From Spirochaeta sp. UBA2779 (GTDB lineage: Bacteria > Spirochaetota > Spirochaetia > DSM-2461), in NCBI GenBank assembly GCA_002352375.1, contig DEIH01000045.1:1-6038 (forward strand): DNA of 6,038 bases. The letters run 5' to 3'. A program made the translations under genes and the position numbers. Under the pieces are notes generated by a model that saw only the letters and a program-made list of their open reading frames with translations, had not been told where the DNA came from and made no database searches. This document shows positions 1-5,839 of this stretch, one piece after another (positions within the stretch are counted from its first letter, which is position 1; each line of letters starts with the position of its first letter).

Positions 1-2
1 TC

Positions 3-56
3 ATAAAGAGACTGCAGGAATTGCTGTATATTGATGAAAGTGAAGCCAGAGGCTGA
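3..56 (+). CDS. 3' end of an unidentified plus-strand gene (partial)
   Basis: A frame open from the window edge runs 17 codons to a TGA at 54-56 and reads IKRLQELLYIDESEARG. The charged, helix-like composition and ordinary codon use look like a genuine protein C-terminus. The coding part is too short to assign a family. An antisense frame is also open here, so the call is tentative. A small AGCC-AGA-GGCT hairpin lies at the very end of the gene, but no T-run follows it. Confidence 0.35.
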   Translation: MKRLQELLYIDESEARG

Positions 57-103
57 ACGTAAATCGTATCATGTATTTCCCAGACAGTTTCGTAAATCAC
101 ACC

Positions 104-176
104 GTATCTCCCGAAGCTCCGGTATAACTCTTTTTATATACACTGGCAGTCTCATGGATTAGACGGTATCTCCCGA
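104..176. repeat. 11-bp direct repeat pair in the gap between two 3' ends
   Basis: GTATCTCCCGA occurs at 104-114 and again at 166-176, 62 bp apart, in the 135-bp gap between the partial plus-strand gene and the 3' end of the minus-strand gene. The first copy is flanked by ACCG (101-104) and CGGT (120-123), which could form a short stem before a T-run at 131-135. With only 4 bp this is too weak to call a terminator. No function is assigned. Confidence 0.4.
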
Positions 177-191
177 GCCTTAGTTATTAAT

Positions 192-659
192 CTATATCCC
201 CAAATCTTTAAGAATCCGGGACAAAATGTTTAATCTTTCACTTAATATTTCATCGTCTTTATGCAAACAGCTGTCAAAAAGCTTTATATCTTCATCGATA
301 TGGTCGTTTTCAGTGCAGATTGAAATATTCATTGCTCCGCCCTGCAATCCAATTTTGTCAATCTTCGGGTATTGCGAATCATCTGCATAGCGTTCCTGGA
401 AATAAAGCTTGGATCGACAAATCAGAATGGCCAGGTCCAGGACTCGATGCAGAGGAAGTTCTTCAGATTGTCTGGACCATTTTTCGCCTGTATGTCTCCA
501 TATTTTGGCTGAAATATCAACATTCCCCCGATCGTTCCATTGAGCCAGTCCTAACGAGAGTCCCTTGGTGTCCGTTTTCTGCACAAATCGCCCATCAATT
601 TTATCGTAATTCTCTGTGGTTACCACAGGTTTGTGTTTCAGGTCTGTTGGGATCTTCAT
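192..659 (-). CDS. Conserved small protein, DUF6530-like
   Basis: The gene encodes a 155-residue soluble protein with no signal peptide or membrane segment. A dense, conserved-looking core spans about residues 38-84: AQWNDRGNVDISAKIW, then RHTGEKWSRQSEELPLHR, then a hydrophobic helix LDLAILICRSKLYF. A second block, IGLQGGAMNISICT, follows at about 103-116, and the C-terminus is helical (ERLNILSRILKDLG). From memory this pattern fits the DUF6530 family of unknown function, which has similar length; I could not verify this by search. The start at 659 is supported by AAGGA (plus-strand 669-673) 9 nt upstream and by a TTGACA promoter further back. The gene points away from the ABC operon and shares its intergenic region. 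Its DNA looks more AT-rich than the downstream metabolic genes. The function is unknown. A plus-strand frame over the same DNA is a shadow. Confidence 0.75.
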   Translation of the reverse strand: MKIPTDLKHKPVVTTENYDKIDGRFVQKTDTKGLSLGLAQWNDRGNVDISAKIWRHTGEKWSRQSEELPLHRVLDLAILICRSKLYFQERYADDSQYPKIDKIGLQGGAMNISICTENDHIDEDIKLFDSCLHKDDEILSERLNILSRILKDLGI

Positions 660-694
660 TTTTTGTCATCCTTTTTATCTTGGAAAAATAGTAC

Positions 695-718
695 ATTAGT
701 AAATTAGTAAATAAGTAG
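695..718. repeat. Three 8-bp near-tandem repeats over the minus-strand promoter
   Basis: ATTAGTAA, ATTAGTAA and ATAAGTAG follow one another without gaps at 695-702, 703-710 and 711-718, and ATTACTG continues the pattern weakly. They cover the spacer and -10 of the promoter that reads left into the DUF6530-like gene. They could be operator half-sites or just an AT-rich microsatellite. The 8-bp period does not match one DNA helical turn. Confidence 0.6.
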
Positions 719-729
719 ATTACTGTCAA
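701..729 (-). promoter_or_regulatory. Promoter of the DUF6530-like gene
   Basis: On the minus strand a perfect -35 TTGACA lies at 729-724. After a 17-nt spacer comes a modest -10, TAATTT (706-701). Transcription would start near 694, giving a leader of about 35 nt that contains the AAGGA ribosome site. A second minus-strand TTGACA (772-767) has no good -10 partner. The -35 match is strong and the -10 match is weak. Confidence 0.5.
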
Positions 730-801
730 TAATCTTTTTGAAATTGAATTTAGACTTCTTTTAGGCTGTCAAAATTGTCTCAGCAGCTGTATAAAGCACT
801 G

Positions 802-836
802 TTTTTCTCTGCATTTCAGGAAAATTCGGAGAAAAA
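802..836. repeat. Inverted repeat in the divergent intergenic region
   Basis: TTTTTCTC (802-809) and GAGAAAAA (829-836) are perfect 8-bp inverted arms, extendable by a G-U and a G-C pair. The loop contains a smaller ATTTC/GAAAAT inverted repeat with one bulge. No T-run follows on either strand, so it does not look like an intrinsic terminator. It lies 80 bp upstream of the ABC operon start. Its role is unknown. Confidence 0.4.
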
Positions 837-859
837 TGGCAAAAAAATAATCCTACCTC

Positions 860-888
860 TTGTATTTACTTAAATACTGTGTTAGTGT
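860..888 (+). promoter_or_regulatory. Putative promoter of the ABC exporter/GntR operon
   Basis: A -35-like TTGTAT (860-865), a 17-nt spacer and a -10-like TAGTGT (883-888) lie 28 bp upstream of the first ATG. Each hexamer is a partial sigma-70 match (4 of 6). Weakness fits a promoter that is normally repressed. Both elements sit inside or beside the two palindromes described here, so a bound regulator would block polymerase. Other hexamer registers are possible. Confidence 0.4.
862..877. promoter_or_regulatory. 16-bp palindrome near the -35 of the ABC operon
   Basis: GTATTTA-CT-TAAATAC is a perfect inverted repeat with 7-bp arms and a 2-bp centre. It overlaps the putative -35 hexamer and sits 38 bp upstream of the ATPase start codon. 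This size and symmetry suit a dimeric HTH regulator. Its sequence differs from the neighbouring GTGTA/TACAC palindrome, so it may bind a different protein. Confidence 0.45.
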
Positions 889-898
889 AGTAGTACAC
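879..898. promoter_or_regulatory. GTGTA-N4-TACAC operator candidate for the GntR repressor
   Basis: GTGTA (885-889) and TACAC (894-898) form a nearly perfect 14-bp palindrome over the putative -10 and transcription start. An extra GTGT half-site lies at 879-882. YtrA-type GntR repressors are known to bind GTGTA/TACAC-type inverted repeats in front of their own ABC operons, as I recall for Bacillus subtilis YtrA, though with wider spacing. The third gene of this operon encodes such a repressor, so autoregulation is the natural inference. Confidence 0.5.
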
Positions 899-915
899 CA
901 CATAAGGAGGTGAGT

Positions 916-1770
916 ATGGTAACCGTCAAGGACATGTCCTTCGGGTATAACGGTTCAAATCTGTTCAGCGGTTTGAATCTTGAGATGGAAAAGGGGAATA
1001 TCTATGGACTTCTCGGCCTTAACGGGGCCGGTAAAACAACTTTGATGAAGCTGCTTTCAGGATTGCTTTTCCCTGATGAAGGGGAAATCCGGGTAATGGG
1101 AGAAGATCCTTCCAAAAGGACTCCGGGACTGCTTTCCCGGATATTTGTTCTGCCTGAAGAGTTGAACACCCCGTCAATTTCGGAGAAAGAGTTTCTTCTT
1201 TCTTATACGCCTTTTTACCCGGGTTACGACCGGGTGCAATTTGACCGCTATCTGGGGGAGTTTGATGTTCCGAGGAACAAAAAACTCAACAAACTATCAT
1301 TGGGACAGAAGAAAAAATTCATGCTGTCCTTTGGACTGGCCTGCGGGTCTGAACTTCTGGTTCTGGATGAGCCGACTAACGGGCTGGACATCCCTTCCAA
1401 GGGACTATTCCGCCGGCTGGTGGCCGAAGCACTCACTGAGAATCGGATCTTTATAATTTCCACCCATCAGGTAAGAGATGTGGAGTCTCTGATAGACCCT
1501 ATCACAATTCTGCATGAGGGCAGGGTTCTCTTTGAACACGATATGGCCCAGGTGAACGACAAGATTCATATGACACGTACTTCAACTCCACCGGCGGCAG
1601 ATGCCGAAGGACTTATCTACAGTGAAGCTGCGGTTGGAGGCTATTGGGCCGTGTGGAAGGGTCCGGATATGAACGGCGGGCCTATCGATCTGGAAATCCT
1701 GTTCAATACGATAATTTCCAGGCCGGAAGTGTACGCTGAATTGTTTAAAAGAGAAGGAGTACCGGCATGA
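916..1770 (+). CDS. ABC transporter ATP-binding protein, ABC-2/YtrB-like
   Basis: This 284-residue nucleotide-binding subunit hydrolyses ATP to drive the permease encoded directly downstream. Visible motifs are Walker A GLNGAGKT (34-41), signature LSLGQ (127-131), Walker B LLVLDEP with D-loop GLD (147-158), and the switch histidine H184 (STHQ). The Q-loop position reads FVLPEE, with Glu81 where Gln is usual; such a change occurs in some ABC-2 ATPases. About 70 residues follow the core as a C-terminal regulatory-like extension. I place the start at ATG 916 rather than an in-frame GTG at 910, because that GTG lies within the AAGGAGG ribosome site (904-910), which is ideally spaced (5 nt) from ATG 916. 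The stop overlaps the permease start (ATGA). With a YtrA-type GntR gene two positions on, the likely role is an envelope-stress-linked exporter or extractor. The substrate is not deducible. Confidence 0.9.
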   Translation: MVTVKDMSFGYNGSNLFSGLNLEMEKGNIYGLLGLNGAGKTTLMKLLSGLLFPDEGEIRVMGEDPSKRTPGLLSRIFVLPEELNTPSISEKEFLLSYTPFYPGYDRVQFDRYLGEFDVPRNKKLNKLSLGQKKKFMLSFGLACGSELLVLDEPTNGLDIPSKGLFRRLVAEALTENRIFIISTHQVRDVESLIDPITILHEGRVLFEHDMAQVNDKIHMTRTSTPPAADAEGLIYSEAAVGGYWAVWKGPDMNGGPIDLEILFNTIISRPEVYAELFKREGVPA

Positions 1771-2555
1771 ATCAGATTCTTGATATCAAACGTCTGGGGT
1801 ATCTGGCACGGAGAGATTTTTTGAGCGGATGGCGGGGAATTGCTGTTGCATCCGGGGCTGTTGCAGGGGTTATGTTTCTTCTGGTAATTATCGGCGCTCT
1901 TTTTAATGGACAAAGCTCCATGGATTATACCTCGTATTTTTCGAATACGCTGATAATATGGGGTAGCATCAGTGCCAGTATGGCATTCACATCTCTTCAT
2001 GATAAAACACGGAATGAGACATACCTGATGCTACCGGCCTCTTCGGTTGAAAAAACATTGGTAAGATTGCTGTCCGTATCAGTTGCGACTCCTCTTTATA
2101 TTATTGTGATGCTCAGCCTGGCTTCGATTTTTTCGGAAGCTGTTACTGCAATCGTTTTTCATACGACGTTTTCACCATTAAACCCCTTTCAGAAGATGAT
2201 TTTTAAAACCCTGGGATATGTCATTATTCTGCAGTCGGTATTCTTTCTTGGGGCTGCCTGGTTTAAAAAGGCTCATTTTATAAAAACGATTCTTACTATT
2301 ATCCTGCTGTCCATTGCCATCGGTATCTTGAGCGCCGTCATCTTTCGTGTATTTTTTGCATCCTACTTTGAAGGTTTATTCACTCCGGGAGTATTGCATT
2401 TTGATATGAGCAATTTGATGGAATCGCAATTCCCTTCATTGATGAACACCCTGCAAGTTTTCGGGAAAGTCTTTTTATACGGCCTTATTGCCCCGTTCTG
2501 CTGGGTAATCGCCTGGTTGAGGGTTAAGGAGACCCAGAGCAGCGATGGAGTTTAA
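1767..2555 (+). CDS. ABC-2 type transporter permease
   Basis: This is the 262-residue integral membrane partner of the upstream ATPase. About six hydrophobic segments are visible, at roughly residues 24-46, 58-77, 101-124, 148-164, 173-197 and 232-251, and there is no signal peptide. Between the second and third helices the cytoplasmic-looking stretch DKTRNETYLMLPASSVEKTL contains the LPAS motif (89-92), which recurs in ABC-2 permeases paired with GntR/YtrB-type ATPases. One ATPase and one permease gene suggest a complex of two copies of each in the inner membrane. The ATG is embedded in ATGA, overlapping the ATPase stop, with AAGGAG (1754-1759) 7 nt upstream, so translation is probably coupled. 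The 3' end overlaps the GntR gene by 11 bp. The substrate is unknown. Confidence 0.85.
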   Translation: MNQILDIKRLGYLARRDFLSGWRGIAVASGAVAGVMFLLVIIGALFNGQSSMDYTSYFSNTLIIWGSISASMAFTSLHDKTRNETYLMLPASSVEKTLVRLLSVSVATPLYIIVMLSLASIFSEAVTAIVFHTTFSPLNPFQKMIFKTLGYVIILQSVFFLGAAWFKKAHFIKTILTIILLSIAIGILSAVIFRVFFASYFEGLFTPGVLHFDMSNLMESQFPSLMNTLQVFGKVFLYGLIAPFCWVIAWLRVKETQSSDGV

Positions 2556-2916
2556 TCAACCGAAAGGAATTTATCAGCAGATAGCAGATCAGGTGAAGGA
2601 GAGGATTGCCGGAGGTGAATGGACCACCGGAGACCGCATTCCATCGGTTCGTGAGATGGCTGTAACTCTGGGGGTGAATCCCAATACCGTAACCCGGAGT
2701 TATCAAACTTTGTTGGAAAATGAAATTATTGAAAATCGTCGGGGTATCGGTTATTTCGTAGCAGAAAAGGCACGGGAGAGAATTATGAATGAAATGAAAA
2801 AATATTTTATCGGGGAGGAACTTCCCCGTTTGTTCAGAATGATGAGAAAAATGGGTATGGATGTTAAAGAACTTGTTTCCATCTATGAAAGCTTTAACAT
2901 GGAGGCAAAAGTATGA
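2545..2916 (+). CDS. GntR-family transcriptional regulator, YtrA subfamily
   Basis: This 123-residue DNA-binding protein has the compact YtrA architecture. A winged helix-turn-helix spans about residues 8-74 (IYQQIADQVKERI, RIPSVREMA, recognition region GVNPNTVTRSYQTL, wing RRGIGYFV). A short helical tail of about 50 residues provides dimerisation, in place of the large effector domain of other GntR proteins. Members usually repress their own ABC operon, so the GTGTA/TACAC palindrome at 879-898 is its probable operator. The start lies inside the permease gene. The only clear ribosome site, AAGGAG (2526-2531), is 13 nt from the ATG, longer than optimal, and there is no alternative in-frame start before the upstream TGA at 2518-2520. 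Translation therefore probably depends on coupling to the permease. The stop overlaps the next gene (ATGA). Confidence 0.9.
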   Translation: MEFNQPKGIYQQIADQVKERIAGGEWTTGDRIPSVREMAVTLGVNPNTVTRSYQTLLENEIIENRRGIGYFVAEKARERIMNEMKKYFIGEELPRLFRMMRKMGMDVKELVSIYESFNMEAKV

Positions 2917-3632
2917 AAAGAAGTCAAATAGCCATGCTGATTCTTGCCGGTGTGATAATTCTTGTGGTTTTGATAGTGATGGCTCTGGGAAGAATCGCCA
3001 TTGGTAAAACCCTGAATACCCCCCCGGTTGAATCCTCAGTTGAGTGGACCCCTTCCGGTGATGAAGTATCAAAGAAATTGAAACTGAGCGATTTTGATTC
3101 AGTTGTAGTTGAGGCGGTCTGGAAAGTTCGTATCAGCTGTTCCGATGAGTTCTCCACTGAGATTTATTATCCTTCCAATATGGAAGATCTTATGGATGTG
3201 AGAGTTCGTGGAAATCAGCTGGTGCTGGGAATTAAGGGTGATCAAAGTTATTCAGATACGGATTTAACAACTGTAATCAACATGCCGTCACTGTCTGAAA
3301 TCAGCATTGATGGCGCTGCGGATATTTCTTTCAGTGGATTTGATGAAGATGAATTGTCCATCAGCATTGACGGAGCGGCCAATATTGAAGGGTCCGAATC
3401 GAAAGTAGAGAAACTGAAGGTGGGTGTGGATGGAATGGGCAAGGTGGATTTAAGCGCTGTGCCGGCTGTTGATGCCCGTGTGGATTTGAACGGTGCCGGA
3501 AATATCAGGCTTCAGATGAACGGTGGTGTACTTGACGGCTCCCTTGAAGGTATGGGAAACATTATCTATTCGGGGATTGTTTCCGATGAAAAGATCCGCA
3601 TAGACGGATTGGGGCGAGTGAGGGCTGAATAG
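2913..3632 (+). CDS. Membrane-anchored DUF2807/GIN-domain beta-helix protein
   Basis: The protein has 239 residues. After a short basic N-terminus, a single hydrophobic segment (about 6-26) acts as signal anchor; no lipobox cysteine follows it. The rest is probably extracytoplasmic. A first beta-rich part (55-123) contains DFDSVVVEAVWKVRI, typical of the entry to GIN (head domain of putative adhesin) folds. Six repeated turns follow, centred on DGAA, DGAA, DGMG, NGAG, EGMG and DGLG, with glycines near 134, 154, 174, 194, 213 and 232. The spacing of 19-20 residues fits a right-handed beta-helix or solenoid. GIN domains have no established enzymatic activity. The start in ATGA overlaps the GntR stop and has GGAGG (2901-2905) 7 nt upstream. 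The coupling suggests a role in the same response as the exporter, perhaps sensing or protecting the envelope; this is inference. Confidence 0.85.
   Translation: MKRSQIAMLILAGVIILVVLIVMALGRIAIGKTLNTPPVESSVEWTPSGDEVSKKLKLSDFDSVVVEAVWKVRISCSDEFSTEIYYPSNMEDLMDVRVRGNQLVLGIKGDQSYSDTDLTTVINMPSLSEISIDGAADISFSGFDEDELSISIDGAANIEGSESKVEKLKVGVDGMGKVDLSAVPAVDARVDLNGAGNIRLQMNGGVLDGSLEGMGNIIYSGIVSDEKIRIDGLGRVRAE
3301..3388 (+). repeat. 60-bp-period repeat within the GIN-domain gene
   Basis: TCAGCATTGA at 3301-3310 recurs exactly 60 bp later at 3361-3370, and the following bases stay similar up to the AATATT/GATATT of each copy. This corresponds to two successive solenoid turns, SIDGAADI and SIDGAANI. DNA identity beyond the protein motif suggests fairly recent internal duplication of one 20-residue coil. 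Confidence 0.6.
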
Positions 3633-3658
3633 GGAGCCCGAGTGGAGGTCATCCAAAA

Positions 3659-5182
3659 ATGGGAAAAGCAGAAGAAATCATCAATCAACTAAAAAATCTG
3701 GACGCAACGGTAACGCGTCTGGGGCATATTGCCGCTCTTCTGGAGTGGGATCAGGAAACCTACATGCCCGAGGGTGCCGTGGAAGAACGGGCGTCGCAGT
3801 CCGCATTGATGGTAGGTCTGCACCATGAAAAAATCGTAGATGCCAGATGGGAAAACCTGTTTTCAGAGCTCGGATATGATGGGTCTGCTAACCCTGAAGG
3901 CTTCGATGATGTGGGCACCGCTTTTTTAAGAGAGTCCTATAAAAGATGGAAAAAGCAGACCAGAGTCCCCCGGAATCTTGTTGAAAATCTTGCAAGAGAA
4001 ACTTCTCTGGCTCAGGCTGCCTGGGCCGGTGCCAGAAAAGCTGATAAATTTTCCGCCTTTGCTCCCAACCTTGAAAGTATAATCGGACTGGAGAAGGAGT
4101 ACGCCGCGGCCATTGCCGATAATTCGGATGCAGATGCCTATGATACCCTTCTGGATGAGTATGAACCCGGTGCTTCCGCTGGTGAAATCAGCACAGTATT
4201 TGACGGACTTGCCGAGGGGTTAAGGATCTTGATGGATAAAATCCGCTCAGGAAATGCTCCTGAGACAGGCTTTCTTGAAAAGCCCTACGATATCACCCGT
4301 CAGGATGCCTTCGGGCAGAGAATCCAGAATTTTATGGGGTATGATATCCACCGGGGGCGGCTGGATTTAAGCGCACATCCCTTTACCACCACTCTGGGTC
4401 CCGATGATGTCCGGGTAACCACTCGCTACGATGAAAAACTTGTGCTTTCCGGGCTTTTCAGCAATATACATGAAGCCGGGCATGGTTTGTATGAGCAGGG
4501 GATAGGACAGAATCTGCGGAATACCCTGCTGGCCGATGGTACGAGCCTTGGGATTCATGAGTCCCAATCACGATTCTGGGAGAATACTGTAGGCCGTTCC
4601 ATGGCATTCTGGGATCGTTGGTTTGATGATTTCAAGAACCTTTTCCCTGAAAATCTTGCAAATGTTGATGTCCGCTCTTTTTACCGGGCAGTTAATTCTG
4701 TTCAGCCCAGTCTTATCCGAGTGGAGGCTGATGAAGTAACATATTCCTTTCATATCATTATCCGTTTTCGTCTGGAACAGGCCTTGATTTCCGGTGATTT
4801 GAAGGTTGCCGACCTCCCCGGGGCCTGGAATGATGCTTACCGGGATCTGTTGGGTATAACTTCTTTGAATGATGCAGATGGATGTCTGCAGGATGTCCAC
4901 TGGTCGGTGGGTCTTTTCGGTTATTTCCCCACTTACGCACTGGGCAATCTTTATGCTGCTCAATTCACCAGGGCGATGGAGAAGGATCTGGGTCCAATCC
5001 CCGCTCTTCTGGGCTCTGATCGGGCCGACGCGATTCTTAACTGGCTCCGAGAGAATATCCATGTTCATGGCCGGGTTTATTCTCCAGGTGACCTCTGCCG
5101 CCGGGTTACAGGTGAATCCCTCGATTCGGTGTATTTCCTCGACTACCTGAACGGTAAATATGCAGGGGTTTACGGCTTTTAG
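3659..5182 (+). CDS. M32-family metallocarboxypeptidase (carboxypeptidase Taq type)
   Basis: This cytosolic zinc carboxypeptidase removes C-terminal amino acids from peptides, with broad specificity in the family. It has 507 residues, the usual M32 length, and appears intact. Conserved blocks appear in order: LEWDQETYMP (28-37), HPFTT (240-244) with DVRVTTRY just after, the zinc and catalytic motif HEAGH (His271, Glu272, His275), HESQSRFWEN (300-309) whose Glu301 is the expected third zinc ligand, IRVEADE (353-359), and GCLQDVHW (408-415). The 26-residue spacing from the second His to the third ligand matches the family. There is no signal peptide. The start has GGAGG (3644-3648) 10 nt upstream. 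The gene begins 26 bp after the GIN gene with no visible terminator or promoter between them, so read-through from the exporter operon is likely. It probably works in peptide turnover; a specific link to the exporter is unproven. Confidence 0.95.
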   Translation: MGKAEEIINQLKNLDATVTRLGHIAALLEWDQETYMPEGAVEERASQSALMVGLHHEKIVDARWENLFSELGYDGSANPEGFDDVGTAFLRESYKRWKKQTRVPRNLVENLARETSLAQAAWAGARKADKFSAFAPNLESIIGLEKEYAAAIADNSDADAYDTLLDEYEPGASAGEISTVFDGLAEGLRILMDKIRSGNAPETGFLEKPYDITRQDAFGQRIQNFMGYDIHRGRLDLSAHPFTTTLGPDDVRVTTRYDEKLVLSGLFSNIHEAGHGLYEQGIGQNLRNTLLADGTSLGIHESQSRFWENTVGRSMAFWDRWFDDFKNLFPENLANVDVRSFYRAVNSVQPSLIRVEADEVTYSFHIIIRFRLEQALISGDLKVADLPGAWNDAYRDLLGITSLNDADGCLQDVHWSVGLFGYFPTYALGNLYAAQFTRAMEKDLGPIPALLGSDRADAILNWLRENIHVHGRVYSPGDLCRRVTGESLDSVYFLDYLNGKYAGVYGF

Positions 5183-5188
5183 GCTTTC

Positions 5189-5218
5189 TTGACCTGTCTG
5201 CCTCTCACTGCCTATAGT
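5189..5218 (+). promoter_or_regulatory. Promoter of the PgsA-like gene, possibly leaderless
   Basis: TTGACC (5189-5194), an 18-nt spacer and TATAGT (5213-5218) make a good sigma-70 match (5/6 and 4/6 positions). Only 5 bp separate the -10 from the ATG at 5224, so the predicted transcription start falls on or just after the start codon. There is no clear Shine-Dalgarno; GGGG at 5219-5222 lies only 1 nt before the ATG. The transcript may be leaderless. Confidence 0.55.
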
Positions 5219-5223
5219 GGGGC

Positions 5224-5820
5224 ATGACATTGCCCAATAAGCTGACAATCAGTAGATTGTTTTCTGCTCCTCTTGTATTTCTTGCCTGGTACATTCCTAT
5301 TCACCTCGGCTACTTTCCACGTCTGGGAATCCTCCTGTTGTGGGTATTATTTATGCTCAGTGAGATTACCGACATTCTGGACGGTCATTTTGCGAGAAGC
5401 CGGGGGCAGGTGAGTGATATCGGGAAGCTGATGGATCCCTTTTCCGATGTCTTTCTGAGAGTGACATACTTTACTTTTTTTGTGGGTTCCGGCCTGATGC
5501 CGGTATGGACCCTGGTAATCATACTGTGGCGGGAACTGGCCATCATGTTTATCCGCATGCTTCTGGCCCGGGAAGGGGTTGCCATGGCTGCCAATAAAGG
5601 CGGGAAGCTCAAGTCCCTTCTCTATTTTATCAGTGGGTTAGGTGGTCTTATTGCCCTTACCCTGCGTGCCTGGAGCCCTGAATCTCAATGGCTGGGAAAA
5701 TCAGAACAGCTGAGTCGAATTCTTTTTATCGTTGCGGCATTGGCTTCGATTATTTCCTTTTCAGACTACTTCCGTTCCTACCTTAAAACAGATATTCATA
5801 AGAAGTTCATGTCCGAATAG
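5224..5820 (+). CDS. pgsA: CDP-alcohol phosphatidyltransferase, PgsA-like
   Basis: The 198-residue inner-membrane protein probably transfers the phosphatidyl group from CDP-diacylglycerol to glycerol-3-phosphate, giving phosphatidylglycerol-phosphate, the committed step to phosphatidylglycerol. The complete CDP-alcohol phosphotransferase signature D-x2-DG-x2-AR-x8-G-x3-D-x3-D is present, with Asp50, Asp53, Gly54, Arg58, Gly67, Asp71 and Asp75. PgsA-like features are the N-terminus LPNKLTISR, the RE pair (103-104) and GGKLKS (126-131). Hydrophobic segments lie near 10-28, 33-48, 78-101, 132-148 and 165-180. The family also includes phosphatidylserine, inositol-phosphate and cardiolipin-type synthases, so the acceptor alcohol is inferred from overall likeness, not shown. 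The gene lies 41 bp after the carboxypeptidase gene with its own promoter, and in front of a probable rRNA operon. An in-frame later start is possible but would cut into the conserved N-terminus. Confidence 0.85.
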   Translation: MTLPNKLTISRLFSAPLVFLAWYIPIHLGYFPRLGILLLWVLFMLSEITDILDGHFARSRGQVSDIGKLMDPFSDVFLRVTYFTFFVGSGLMPVWTLVIILWRELAIMFIRMLLAREGVAMAANKGGKLKSLLYFISGLGGLIALTLRAWSPESQWLGKSEQLSRILFIVAALASIISFSDYFRSYLKTDIHKKFMSE

Positions 5821-5839
5821 TTTTTCCTCTTATTGCGTA

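Noticed and set aside
1..100. Minus-strand open frame starting at GTG (100-98) with GGGAG 7 nt upstream
   Set aside because: It could be a gene running off the edge, but the plus-strand frame at 3-56 has a more protein-like C-terminus. Too short to decide; not annotated.
320..691. 123-codon plus-strand open frame
   Set aside because: It lies antisense to the DUF6530-like gene, lacks a ribosome site, and its translation has no family-like pattern.
802..836. Inverted repeat as an intrinsic terminator
   Set aside because: AT-rich stem without a T-run on either strand, located upstream of both divergent genes.
910..915. In-frame GTG start two codons before the ATPase ATG
   Set aside because: The GTG overlaps the AAGGAGG ribosome site itself, which is correctly spaced only for ATG 916.
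2524..3072. 182-codon minus-strand open frame
   Set aside because: It overlaps the clearly real GntR gene and the start of the GIN gene; its composition looks like a shadow frame.
5154..5173. GTAAA/TTTAC stem at the end of the carboxypeptidase gene as a terminator
   Set aside because: Only 5 bp, within the coding end, with no T-run after it.
4568..5248. 226-codon minus-strand open frame
   Set aside because: It is antisense to the M32 carboxypeptidase, whose conserved motifs (HES, EADE, QDVHW) run through the same DNA. No ribosome site or recognisable domain.
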